Of a DNA stretch of 47,030 bases, positions 11,751 to 18,644 are shown piece after piece (position 1 is the stretch's first letter; the number at the start of each line of letters is the position of its first letter). The position numbers were made by a program, and so were the translations under genes. The stretch lies in IMG/VR virus record IMGVR_UViG_3300044682_000032, positions 1 through 47,030 of that record, one strand, 5' to 3'. The DNA is from a virus. The notes beneath the pieces were generated by a model. It saw nothing but the letters and a program-made list of their open reading frames with translations. It was not told the DNA's origin and searched no databases.

Positions 11751-13493
11751 TTGTCGCTCAACTACGTAACCCTCAAGGGCACCATCCCCGGGGTGGCTGG
11801 TGCCTTCGTGAGCTTTGCCCCCACTGGCTGGCTTATCGACAGCACCGACCACCTGGACGTACCTCCCTCTACCCAGACGGTGCAGCTCACTGCGGCTGGA
11901 ACCTTCGAGGTTTCACTGCTTGCCACCGATAATGCCAACATCCCGGGCGGCTGGCTCTGGACGGTAGGCGTCTCGGGGATCGTGGGCGTAGACCCCTGGA
12001 CCTTCAGTTTTGAGCTGCCTTACGCCAGTGGTGCAACGCAGTACCTCGACCAGCTCAGTCCAGCTCAGCCAACCCCGGGCATGACGGCCTATTTGCCACT
12101 GACGTACCCCAATGGTGCTGCGGCTAACTATGTGTGGACCTGCAACGCCGAGGGAGTTGGCTCCTGGGAACCCCCGCCTGGAGGTGTTAGTGAGGTCAAC
12201 GGGCAGACTGGCAATGTAGTCCTCACGGCTGCAGAGGTTGGCGCCGATCCTTCGGGCTCCGCTGCCGCAGCGATTGCCGCTTGCCTGCCAACCCTCACTG
12301 AGGTCAGTGTCTCCGCAAGTGCGGCCCTCGCACTGAACAAGGTAACCGAGGTGACAGCATCGTCACCCCTGACGATGACGCTCCCGGCTTCGGTTGGGAA
12401 CTCGCTCATCGTGGCCGAACGCGCTTCGGCAAGCACGGCCAATGTGACCGTGACGGGCAATATCCGCGGTGTCTCCAGTTCCAGCATCACACTTCAGCTG
12501 GGCAGTGAATCCGAGATGTTCTTCGGTGATGGCGTCACCTGGTGGCCGATTGCCGGGCACAAGACCCTCACGTCTCTCCAGGCCCTCTTTCTGCAAATCG
12601 CGAACAACCTAAGTGACCTCTCGTCCCCCGCAACCGCGAGGGCCAACCTTGGTCTTGGCACTGCCGCCACGCAAGCCTCGACTGCCTTCGATGCGAGTGG
12701 GCTGGCTGGAACCGCCCAGAGTAACGCTGAGTCGTTTGCAACCGCAGCGGTAGCCACCGAGACAAGCCGCGCTGAAGCTGCCGAAGCTGCCGCACTGCAG
12801 AAGTCCAGTAACCTCTCAGACCTTCAGTCTGCCAGCACGGCCAGGACGAACCTTGGCCTGGGAACCGCTGCCACGCAAGCGGCCTCGTCGTTTGACAGCT
12901 CGGGCGCGGCGACCGCAGTAGAGACTTACGCAAATGCAACCTTCGTTCCCTTGTCTGAAGTTGCCGCCGCAAACGGCGTTGCATCCCTGGGCGGTGGCAC
13001 AACGGTTCCCACTTCACAGTTGCCCGCTGCTACCTCTTCTGCCATCGGTGCCGTAAAGCTCCCCGCTGCATCGGTAAGCTTTCATCCATCCAACCCAACC
13101 GGAACTGCCAGTCTGACGCAGGTAATGATGGGCCTCGGGTCAGCCATTACCTACACCCCCACGGGGAGCGGCAAGGTTATAGTCACCATCACGGCGGTTC
13201 TGGCTACGCCAACCGCAGCTTCTGCGGCAACGATCGGTGGCAGGTACAGCGGCGGGACCGCGCCCTCCAATGGTGCAGGGAACACCGGTACCGCTTTTGG
13301 CCCAACGACAGATGAGACCGAGCGGAGCCCTAATGCTGCATCCACGAGCGGCGGCCAGTTCGTGGTCACTGACCGGCTATCCCTAACCCCAAATAGCACG
13401 TACTGGTTCGACCTGTCCGTGGCGTCCGTCTCGACGGGGGACACTGTTGAAGTCATCAGTATTTGCGCTGTGATAGCCGAGCAATTGTCATAG
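11751..13493 (+). CDS. Tail fibre / receptor-binding protein
   Basis: 580 residues from a TTG at 11751; no better start is visible. Residues ~1-105 resemble the N-terminal attachment module of actinophage fibres (VTLKGTIPGVAGAFVSFAP, then TFEVSLLATDNANIPGGWLW). Then VSEVNGQTGNVVLTAAEVGA, the phage-fibre V-x-G-x-x-G-x-V linker. The middle repeats NLSDL.S..TAR.NLGLGTAATQA twice (~290 and ~355), separated by an AEAAEAAA helix. The last ~150 residues are a beta-rich, Ser/Thr/Gly-rich head. It is 16 kb upstream of the tail module (28 kb on), an odd place for a fibre. Confidence 0.8.
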   Translation: MSLNYVTLKGTIPGVAGAFVSFAPTGWLIDSTDHLDVPPSTQTVQLTAAGTFEVSLLATDNANIPGGWLWTVGVSGIVGVDPWTFSFELPYASGATQYLDQLSPAQPTPGMTAYLPLTYPNGAAANYVWTCNAEGVGSWEPPPGGVSEVNGQTGNVVLTAAEVGADPSGSAAAAIAACLPTLTEVSVSASAALALNKVTEVTASSPLTMTLPASVGNSLIVAERASASTANVTVTGNIRGVSSSSITLQLGSESEMFFGDGVTWWPIAGHKTLTSLQALFLQIANNLSDLSSPATARANLGLGTAATQASTAFDASGLAGTAQSNAESFATAAVATETSRAEAAEAAALQKSSNLSDLQSASTARTNLGLGTAATQAASSFDSSGAATAVETYANATFVPLSEVAAANGVASLGGGTTVPTSQLPAATSSAIGAVKLPAASVSFHPSNPTGTASLTQVMMGLGSAITYTPTGSGKVIVTITAVLATPTAASAATIGGRYSGGTAPSNGAGNTGTAFGPTTDETERSPNAASTSGGQFVVTDRLSLTPNSTYWFDLSVASVSTGDTVEVISICAVIAEQLS

Positions 13494-13495
13494 TC

Positions 13496-13744
13496 ACCCG
13501 GAGGGCCTACCACCCAAAGACGACTAGCGCTAGGAGGGCCTTCCAAGCGCTAGCGCGCTCAGCGCTGCTAGCAGTCGCCTGCTAGTGCCTCATGCGGAGT
13601 CCGCCAGCTTAGTTAGCCCAGCTTAGCTAGCCATGGTCTTTAGCCATGTTCCCTGGCGCCAACTCTGCAGGTCATCCTTGATGGCCATCTATGATAGCTA
13701 TCTTTGTGCTAGTAAGCCAACTCACATAGCCAGGGTATGAGGAC
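13496..13744. other. Intergenic region with a cluster of 10-bp palindromes
   Basis: No gene seen. Three perfect 10-bp palindromes stand close together: CTAGCGCTAG (13524-13533), GCGCTAGCGC (13547-13556) and CTGCTAGCAG (13565-13574), followed by further GCTTAGTTAGCC/GCTTAGCTAGCC repeats around 13610-13633. It follows the fibre gene and precedes the HNH gene. It may be a terminator cluster or part of a cos/pac region. Confidence 0.5.
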
Positions 13745-14080
13745 ATGCTTAAGCGCCCCTGCAGGGTTTGCGGCGTCCCTAGCCGCATCGGAGTTTGCGC
13801 CGCCCACCTTGACCGAGATCGCCATCATAAAATCCCCAGGTCATCCAGAGGCTATAATGCCGAGTATGATCGTGCGCGACGAGCGATTAAAGATAATTGC
13901 AATGACATATGGGCGCACGGTGGTGCCGTCTCCTGCTACCTCTGCGGGAAGTCGATTGCTGGCCCCGCACAGCTCTCAGTCGAGCACCTGACCCCACTGC
14001 GACATGGCGGGGGGTCGGCTCCTCAGAACCTCGCCCCCGCACATCGCAGTTGCAACTACGCGCGCCGGACGCGCGCCTAG
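13745..14080 (+). CDS. HNH endonuclease
   Basis: 111 residues, ATG at 13745 with GAGGAC upstream. Zinc and catalytic features in order: PCRVCGVPS and CAAHLDRDR (residues ~5-25), CYLCGKSI (~64-71), SVEHLTPLRHGGGSAPQNL (~80-98, the His of the HNH core) and HRSCNYARR (~101-109). Small HNH proteins beside the terminase genes take part in cos cleavage in many siphoviruses. Here a 4 kb minus-strand block separates it from TerS. Confidence 0.85.
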   Translation: MLKRPCRVCGVPSRIGVCAAHLDRDRHHKIPRSSRGYNAEYDRARRAIKDNCNDIWAHGGAVSCYLCGKSIAGPAQLSVEHLTPLRHGGGSAPQNLAPAHRSCNYARRTRA

Positions 14081-14092
14081 TTGTTACTTGTT

Positions 14093-15046
14093 TCAGTTGT
14101 GGTGCATCTCCAGTGGCGGGAGGTCCTCTGGCTTGCGCTCGGACCATGACCCACGCTCGGGCTGGTAAACCAGCTGCCTGCCCTTCAGGCGCGTCAGTGC
14201 GACGCGCACGTTGCCGTAGGAGTCGTTGACCTCCCTGGCCACCTCTTGGGTTTCGAGCGGCTTGTCGGACTGCCTGAGCACCGTCAGGACACGTTCGGCC
14301 GTTGTTGGTTCGTGAGCTGCGGTAGCGACGTCATCGGGCAGCCCCACGTACTGAACATGCACTGAGGTCGGCCCGTCGCCAGTGATGACGTAGGCCAGAT
14401 CCGGCACACTGTCGGACGCCACGTTTGTCTTCTCGACGTGAATCAGGCGAACACGGTCATTCTGCACGGACCGGCTGACACGCAGGACCATGCGGACACC
14501 ATCCACTAGGGACTTGCTTCCGCCGATCTTGCCATCCTTCGTGACGTGCCCTACCGGCACAATTGCGCAGCCGGAGTCAAACGCCACCTGATCCAGCGGA
14601 CGCAGGAGCTTCCGCCGGATGGTTACCACGTCCGAGGTCAGGGCGACAGAGGAGACGTTCGCCAGTGGGTCAAGGGTGACCATGCGAACGTCTCCGATCT
14701 CATCGATCATCTCTCGGAGCTTGGGTAGCGAGTCAGGTATCACCAGGTCGTCAGGAGCTTGGTAAACCTTGGTCATGTCGGCTCCGGCTGCGTGAAGACG
14801 CCACCATGTGGACCGGTTGGGGTCATCCTCGGTTGCGCCAAGAATGACACTGCCGAGCGGTGGCCCCTGACTGCCGTCAGGCATCGGAGAGCCGGTAGTG
14901 ATACGCGCGGCGAGATCGGCAAGCAGCATACTCTTGCCGATGCCACCCTCACCTGCCATGAGTGTTACTTGCTGCAGGGGGATGTATCCCTGCTCAAGCC
15001 ACTCCACTTGCATGGGCGTAACATCGCTAAACGGTGTGGGTTCCAT
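14093..15046 (-). CDS. RepA-like AAA ATPase (primase-helicase type)
   Basis: 317 residues from the ATG at 15046, which has AAGGGGG upstream; an in-frame ATG at 15091 has no such site. Walker A MAGEGGIGKS at 30-39, TEDDPNRSTWWRL near 70, Walker B MVTLDPLANVS near 125, and VGHVTKDGKIGGSKSLVDG near 160-178, as in the AAA_25/RepA-like family of phages and actinobacterial elements. The last ~75 residues look like a winged helix (TAERVLTVLRQSDKPLETQEVA). It is a second replication-type ATPase, besides that at 9135-9938. Confidence 0.8.
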   Translation of the reverse strand: MEPTPFSDVTPMQVEWLEQGYIPLQQVTLMAGEGGIGKSMLLADLAARITTGSPMPDGSQGPPLGSVILGATEDDPNRSTWWRLHAAGADMTKVYQAPDDLVIPDSLPKLREMIDEIGDVRMVTLDPLANVSSVALTSDVVTIRRKLLRPLDQVAFDSGCAIVPVGHVTKDGKIGGSKSLVDGVRMVLRVSRSVQNDRVRLIHVEKTNVASDSVPDLAYVITGDGPTSVHVQYVGLPDDVATAAHEPTTAERVLTVLRQSDKPLETQEVAREVNDSYGNVRVALTRLKGRQLVYQPERGSWSERKPEDLPPLEMHHN

Positions 15047-15098
15047 CGAAACCCCCTTTCTTCTTGCATGCCCGTTCGTTTGAGCGGACATAGCCGCA

Positions 15099-15112
15099 CT
15101 GGTTGCAAGTTG
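15099..15112 (-). promoter_or_regulatory. Leader element, site 4, within a hairpin
   Basis: Gene strand CAACTTGCAACCAG, upstream of the RepA-like gene. Here the element is the 3' part of an inverted repeat, GCACTGGT...AACCAGTGC, so it can pair in RNA. No promoter is evident; it lies in an operon gap. Confidence 0.5.
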
Positions 15113-15140
15113 CGATTGCGACCAGTGCGACCATGAGCGT

Positions 15141-15653
15141 TCAGACCCGTGCGGCGTATACAGGAATGTCGGTCAGGTGCTCCAAGGCGTCTAGATTCAG
15201 GGGTACTATCACCCTCGCGAAGCGCTCCGGCAGTTTGCGCGCGAACCGAATTCCAGCACGGAACGCGGGTGGTTCGAGGGCGAGACTTGAGCCGTCGCGC
15301 TGGTGAATGTGCGCGAACTCATGGGCAAGGGTAGTGGAGGCAAGCACCTCCCCCGGTATCCCGTACTCTCCGGCAAAGAGCTGTGTGCTATACGGGTTAA
15401 GGAAAGTGCGGGGTCGTGCGACCTTCACTGGCGGGGGCAGCGTGAAGCGGTCAGACACCGTCATCCCGAACGCTCCCATCGCCTCCTCGTAGGTCTCAAT
15501 GAAGAACTCGAAAGGCATCTCGGAAAATGCGTCCATCATGTCAGTGGAGACTGACCAGTTGGCCTGCGTCATGGCTTGGTGCAAGCCAGGGTCGTACACC
15601 CGGACCACGTCTAGGGCCGAGGTGATCAATTCATTGTGCAGGTTGTATTCCAT
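15141..15653 (-). CDS. HExxH metallopeptidase-like protein
   Basis: 170 residues, ATG at 15653 with AAGGACG upstream. The zinc-peptidase helix TTLAHEFAHIHQRDG is at residues ~107-121. The layout (N-terminal helical part, HExxH, short tail) recalls ImmA/IrrE-like peptidases or small gluzincins. ImmA-like proteins cleave phage or ICE repressors; no HTH is fused here and no repressor is next to it. A role in repressor turnover is only a possibility. Confidence 0.65.
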   Translation of the reverse strand: MEYNLHNELITSALDVVRVYDPGLHQAMTQANWSVSTDMMDAFSEMPFEFFIETYEEAMGAFGMTVSDRFTLPPPVKVARPRTFLNPYSTQLFAGEYGIPGEVLASTTLAHEFAHIHQRDGSSLALEPPAFRAGIRFARKLPERFARVIVPLNLDALEHLTDIPVYAARV

Positions 15654-15732
15654 TGCCCGCGTCCTTTCGGTTGGCTAGACGGACATAGGACCCCACAAGC
15701 CGAAGCTTGCGAAGCCCTAAACCCGTGCGAAC

Positions 15733-15924
15733 TCAGGCGCGTTCGCTGGCGTGAATCTCGCGATGCTCGCTCACTTCAGTGATCAGTGGCGAGCGCACGT
15801 AATGGTCTTCCCTGGGAACCTCAATTGACACGCCGTACATGACGGCACTGGACTCTTCCCAGGTCACCCACACGCGGTGCCAGACCTTGCGAATGACGGA
15901 CTTGCCGTGCTTGCCCTTGCTCAT
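15733..15924 (-). CDS. Small basic hypothetical protein
   Basis: 63 residues from the ATG at 15924 (MSKGKHGKSVIRKVWHRVWV), with GGGAG eight bases upstream; another ATG lies at 15930. Basic aromatic start, then acidic end. No family recognised. Confidence 0.55.
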   Translation of the reverse strand: MSKGKHGKSVIRKVWHRVWVTWEESSAVMYGVSIEVPREDHYVRSPLITEVSEHREIHASERA

Positions 15925-15941
15925 GTTCATCGCTCCCGTGG

Positions 15942-16373
15942 CTAGTAGCGGCGTAGGTAGGCGTAAAGGGTCAGCGCTATGTCCGGTGCCGTGATCGCCA
16001 GCACTTCGTACTTTATGCAGATCGCCGGGAGCATTCCCCATCCGTACAGGGTTGGTACGATCAGCTCCATCAACAGCACCACAGCCAGAATGAGCATGCG
16101 ATTCCGGTTGCGCTTGATGGCGCGCTCATCTTCGATCTTCTGGCGCTCTTCTTCCGCCGAATCGATCAGAGTGCGGACATGCTCGTCCGCAGCTTCGGGC
16201 CAACTGCCCGACACGCGGGTCTTGGTGTCTTCCTTGGAGTCGTAGTTGACGCGTTCGCCGTCAAGGTGGGTCGTCTCATGTGAGTCATTGTCGCGAGTGA
16301 CTGTGACGTCGGTTGGAGTGTCGCTGGCATTGGCCAGGGCAACACGCTCTTGAGTGGTGGTTGAGTCGGTCAC
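15942..16373 (-). CDS. Membrane protein with long charged N-terminus
   Basis: 143 residues from a GTG at 16373 preceded by GGAG. Residues 1-90 are hydrophilic with a charged helix (EEERQKIEDERAIKRNRNR); residues ~91-140 hold two hydrophobic stretches, MLILAVVLLMELIVPTLYGW and EVLAITAPDIALTLYAYL. Looks like a cytoplasmic coiled coil anchored by a hairpin of membrane segments. No family recognised. Confidence 0.6.
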   Translation of the reverse strand: MTDSTTTQERVALANASDTPTDVTVTRDNDSHETTHLDGERVNYDSKEDTKTRVSGSWPEAADEHVRTLIDSAEEERQKIEDERAIKRNRNRMLILAVVLLMELIVPTLYGWGMLPAICIKYEVLAITAPDIALTLYAYLRRY

Positions 16374-16430
16374 GGTGAACTCCGTTCAGAGTTGCCTTGA
16401 CACGGGGCAAGACGCCACGTATCCCGCAAC

Positions 16431-16449
16431 GCCCGCGCTTCGCGCGGGC
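16431..16449. terminator. Hairpin GCCCGCGC/GCGCGGGC
   Basis: Perfect 8-bp stem with a 3-base loop, between the genes ending at 16480 and starting at 16373. No T-tract follows on the minus strand, so it may be a weak terminator or an mRNA-processing stem. Confidence 0.45.
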
Positions 16450-16465
16450 ATCACGGCAAACGGAC

Positions 16466-16479
16466 GGCTGCAGGTTGAC
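16466..16479 (-). promoter_or_regulatory. Variant of the leader element (GTCAACCTGCAGCC)
   Basis: Two changes from the consensus of sites 1-3; same orientation toward the gene starting at 16373. Further variants: GCTGACCTGCAACAATG on the minus strand near 18165-18181 and CCAACGTGCAACTAG upstream of 17214. Weak on its own. Confidence 0.35.
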
Positions 16480-16566
16480 TCAGTGAGTGTCGAGGTAGTA
16501 GTACACCCCGAACGCGGTCCACATAATCACGTTTGCGGTCACCAGAATGACCGCGATCAGCATCAT
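16480..16566 (-). CDS. 28-residue membrane peptide
   Basis: Starts MMLIAVILVTANVIMWTAFG, one membrane helix, ending YYYLDTH. ATG at 16566 overlaps the preceding stop (ATGA), which supports translation. Function unknown. Confidence 0.5.
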   Translation of the reverse strand: MMLIAVILVTANVIMWTAFGVYYYLDTH

Positions 16567-16802
16567 GCCGGGAACTCCTGGTCATGTAGTTCTTGCTCGA
16601 TTTCAGCCTCGCTTATCCGTGCCCACAATTGCTCGGACTCTTTGTTGCGCGTGGCGATGTCCAGTGCGTGTGTCCACATGGTGTGGAACTCCGTACTGAG
16701 AGGCTCTGGCAGGAATCTCACCACGCGGGCGACTTCCCAGGGGTTCAATGCGGCGACTGCCTCACAGGTGAAGTAGCCGGAGAACGGCCGGTAAGTTTCC
16801 AT
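16563..16802 (-). CDS. Hypothetical helical protein
   Basis: 79 residues, beginning METYRPFSGYFTCEAVAAL; mostly helical and acidic at the end (EIEQELHDQEFPA). It directly follows a 23-residue membrane peptide and overlaps a 28-residue one. No motif recognised. Confidence 0.6.
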   Translation of the reverse strand: METYRPFSGYFTCEAVAALNPWEVARVVRFLPEPLSTEFHTMWTHALDIATRNKESEQLWARISEAEIEQELHDQEFPA

Positions 16803-16804
16803 GG

Positions 16805-16876
16805 CTAGCTCCCTATGGCAAACAGGCCGATGATCGCGAAGAGGGTAAGTGCGGCCATGATGACGATGACGATCAT
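16805..16876 (-). CDS. 23-residue membrane peptide
   Basis: MIVIVIMAALTLFAIIGLF is nearly the whole chain, ending AIGS. GGAAG stands just upstream of the ATG at 16876, and it is packed between two genes. Peptides this short cannot be proven coding by sequence alone. Confidence 0.45.
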   Translation of the reverse strand: MIVIVIMAALTLFAIIGLFAIGS

Positions 16877-16878
16877 TG

Positions 16879-17214
16879 CTACTTCCTAACCATGTTGAGG
16901 TACTGACGGAACCATGTTCCTTGCAGTGTGGAGACTCCCGTTCCCTTACCGCTCAGGAGTTGCGAGATAGCCGCAGTATTCTCGGAGACGCTAACCTGCT
17001 GCGGCCCTTGCTGCCAGTGCCCGTTGCTTCCGCACACAAGCGTTGCATGCGCAGGGGTGGTGAACACCGCATTACCGTCTCGGAAGACGTATATGGCTTG
17101 CCCTGGCAGCGCGTGACCGCACTCCACGCGGTGTGGTTCGTGCGCCGCGTATCCCGCAGCGAACGAAGACAGGGCAATCGTGCCTGCAAGACACGCGGCG
17201 ATGACTGATCTCAT
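16879..17214 (-). CDS. Predicted secreted protein carrying a tape-measure-derived peptide
   Basis: 111 residues. Residues 1-24 form a signal peptide (MRSVIAACLAGTIALSSFAA, likely cut after AYAA-like GYAA). Mature part: two cysteines (VECGH, LVCGS) that could pair. Residues ~73-97, QVSVSENTAA...GVSTL, are encoded by 75 bp identical to bases 32341-32415 of the tape-measure gene and read in the same frame. After this come only 14 residues (QGTWFRQYLNMVRK). The first ~72 residues look like an independent secreted protein to which the segment was added. No known family recognised. Function inferred only: it could act outside the membrane of a lysogen and interfere with incoming tape measure. Confidence 0.65.
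   Translation of the reverse strand: MRSVIAACLAGTIALSSFAAGYAAHEPHRVECGHALPGQAIYVFRDGNAVFTTPAHATLVCGSNGHWQQGPQQVSVSENTAAISQLLSGKGTGVSTLQGTWFRQYLNMVRK
16925..16999 (-). repeat. 75-bp exact inverted copy of a tape-measure segment, copy A
   Basis: The minus strand here equals plus strand 32341-32415 in all 75 positions; the identity stops abruptly at both ends. There is not one synonymous difference, so the duplication is recent or the DNA itself is under constraint. Confidence 0.9.
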
Positions 17215-17297
17215 GAATCCTCCCTACCTAGTTGCACGTTGGCGCAATTTCTTTAGGAAGCCAACGAATGCCTTCCCGGTTAGCCTGCCATCATCAG

Positions 17298-17336
17298 GGC
17301 GCGTAGGCTAGGTCGCGCCGACCGGCCGCAGCCGGT
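17298..17336 (-). terminator. Two hairpins behind the 17342-17635 gene
   Basis: ACCGGC CGCA GCCGGT (17321-17336) lies five bases behind the stop of the gene ending at 17342, followed on the minus strand by GGCGCG...CGCGCC (17298-17303 with 17314-17319). They could end the small upstream transcript. The rest of 17215-17341 shows no gene. Confidence 0.5.
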
Positions 17337-17341
17337 TTCGA

Positions 17342-17635
17342 CTAGTTACAGTTCCCGGCTGCGGAGGTCAGCACGAAAGGCTCACCTTGCAGCCACATCA
17401 GCAGCACACCGTCAACGTAGCTGGCCCAGGCGGGGAGTCCGGGGCTGGTCACGGCCGGCTTCGTCGTGGTCGTGGTCGTGGTCGTGGTTGCCATGATCGT
17501 TCCTCTCGCGCCGATCTCATCCGCGAAGTATCCATCCGGAAGGGTCACGAACGACTCGTAGTAGTACTCTCCGTAGTAGTTCACCGGCCGGTCGGTGCGG
17601 AAAGCCAGACCTTTAGAAGTAACATAAATTTCCAT
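17342..17635 (-). CDS. Hypothetical protein with internal Thr9 tract (57-bp repeat copy A)
   Basis: 97 residues from the ATG at 17635, with GGCGGAG upstream. Beta-rich N-terminus (MEIYVTSKGLAF, NYYGEYYYESF), then residues 43-60 encoded by the 57-bp repeat, including MATTTTTTTTTKPA, then a hydrophobic C-terminus (YVDGVLLMWLQGEPFVL). The repeat carries a ribosome-binding site and ATG of its own (17494), so a 50-residue shorter product starting MATTT is also possible. No family recognised. Confidence 0.55.
   Translation of the reverse strand: MEIYVTSKGLAFRTDRPVNYYGEYYYESFVTLPDGYFADEIGARGTIMATTTTTTTTTKPAVTSPGLPAWASYVDGVLLMWLQGEPFVLTSAAGNCN
17452..17508 (-). repeat. 57-bp direct repeat, copy A
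   Basis: Identical to 17773-17829. It contains, on the minus strand, GAGAGGAACGATC-ATG and codons for A-T9-K-P-A. In this copy it is in frame inside a longer gene. Confidence 0.9.
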
Positions 17636-17650
17636 GAACTCCGCCTCTCG

Positions 17651-17815
17651 TCAGCGCTGGTAGTAACTGGCGCGCTCACACCAGTACGGGTGTTCGCTCT
17701 CACGCGGCTCGCAGACCTGGCACTCGGTGCAGTGCTTGCGCGCGGTCTCGCCACAACGCTTGCAGTGCTTGTCGGCCGGCTTCGTCGTGGTCGTGGTCGT
17801 GGTCGTGGTTGCCAT
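17651..17815 (-). CDS. 54-residue zinc-ribbon protein with N-terminal Thr9
   Basis: ATG at 17815, with GAGAGG ten bases upstream, both inside the 57-bp repeat. MA-T9-KPADKH is followed by CKRCGETARKHCTECQVCE and HPYWCERASYYQR: at least six cysteines and several His, room for a zinc ribbon. The Thr tract would be a flexible tail, and in Actinobacteria such Thr-rich stretches can be O-mannosylated only if exported, for which no signal is seen. Confidence 0.65.
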   Translation of the reverse strand: MATTTTTTTTTKPADKHCKRCGETARKHCTECQVCEPRESEHPYWCERASYYQR

Positions 17816-17829
17816 GATCGTTCCTCTCG
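17773..17829 (-). repeat. 57-bp direct repeat, copy B
   Basis: Exact copy of 17452-17508, 321 bp away. Here it forms the translation-initiation region of the zinc-ribbon gene. Confidence 0.9.
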
Positions 17830-17836
17830 TCGGTGC

Positions 17837-17947
17837 TTACGTCCTGACCGCGAGGTGTGACCTCGTATCGCGCGCGCTCGCTACATAGGGATAGGTCTTG
17901 GCGTGCCGATCGGTCAGGTTGCGCAGCTTTGAGAGCGTTCGTTCCAT
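17837..17947 (-). CDS. 36-residue basic peptide
   Basis: MERTLSKLRNLTDRH...SHLAVRT. Its ATG at 17947 shares a base with the stop of an upstream frame (TGATG), and its stop is 21 bases before the next start. Basic, probably helical. Too short for a family call. Confidence 0.4.
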   Translation of the reverse strand: MERTLSKLRNLTDRHAKTYPYVASARDTRSHLAVRT

Positions 17948-18102
17948 CACCACGCCGGTGCGGCGTGATCGCTCTGGGATTCGGCGATCGCCTCACGCTC
18001 ACGCGTGTGGAGTGACCTTACCCGATGGTGGTACCCGTCCGCTTCGTCCCGCGTGCGCCTTCGCGCCATTCGGGCTGGTAGAAGCGGCCTGTCCCCGACC
18101 AC
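17947..18102 (-). CDS. Possible small basic protein, uncertain start
   Basis: The frame ends in a one-base overlap with the next gene. A GTG at 18102 with GGAGG ~10 bases upstream gives 51 residues (VVGDRPLLPARMARRRTRDE...). Two other frames with ATGs at 18108-18120 (33-36 residues) compete. Low certainty about which is used. Confidence 0.3.
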   Translation of the reverse strand: MVGDRPLLPARMARRRTRDEADGYHHRVRSLHTREREAIAESQSDHAAPAW

Positions 18103-18198
18103 TTGCCATGCACCTCCATGTCTACTGCAACCAGGGGAGCTGTGGGTAAAGGAATGGTAAAGCTTATCATTGTTGCAGGTCAGCCTGCGTACAGAAGT

Positions 18199-18225
18199 TG
18201 TGATCACAGTCTCACATCGTGAGAC
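18199..18225. promoter_or_regulatory. Two adjacent palindromic operator candidates
   Basis: TGTGATCACA (18199-18208) is directly followed by GTCTCACATCGTGAGAC (18209-18225), a 7-bp inverted repeat with a 3-base centre. They stand ~100 bp upstream of the minus-strand accessory genes and ~440 bp upstream of TerS. Two dimeric regulators, or one regulator with two sites, could bind here. Confidence 0.5.
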
Positions 18226-18446
18226 GGATCCACTTGCTGCCAGCATGCGGTCAGGTTGTTACCGTCTGGCCGCCAGCCCGGCAAGCCTGCAACCATACTC
18301 ACCGTAGGTTCCTGTTACGACGCATTGTTACATGATCACTAGCATTTCCCCTGGTCAGAGGATTGTTACCTGTTAGCAAGGCTAAATGCATCGCTAACGA
18401 CCCCACGATGACATCGTTAGCAAGGCTAACCAACTCGTTAGCAAGG

Positions 18447-18467
18447 GTAACTAGTAACATGTAACAC
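18447..18467. repeat. GTAAC heptad array 2
   Basis: GTAAC at 18447, 18454 and 18461, exact 7-bp period (GTAACTA, GTAACAT, GTAACAC). It runs out of the third iteron and is opposed, 160 bp further, by array 3 in the other orientation. Confidence 0.8.
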
Positions 18468-18623
18468 CGCAGGTCAGAGGCCGGGGGGGCACCTTGATCT
18501 TCACGCCCATGTGTCGACTGGGACCGTCCACCGGTCACGCGTAAATCGCCTCGAAATTACGCGATTTTTCGCTGAACTGCACAAATACAACAAAAAACTC
18601 CCTGACCTGCGCAAATTTGCGTT

Positions 18624-18644
18624 GTTACTTGTTACAAGTTACGA
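18624..18644. repeat. GTTAC heptad array 3
   Basis: GTTAC at 18624, 18631 and 18638, exact 7-bp period (GTTACTT, GTTACAA, GTTACGA), 23 bp upstream of the TerS start codon. Confidence 0.8.

Noticed and set aside
16925-16999. Diversity-generating retroelement template/variable repeat pair with 32341-32415
   Set aside because: No reverse transcriptase or Avd-like gene is seen and the copies show no adenine-specific differences; they are identical.
18299-18538. 79-residue minus-strand frame in the GTTAC-box region
   Set aside because: Its sequence only mirrors the DNA repeats (LANELVSLAND), there is no good ribosome-binding site and no neighbour coupling.
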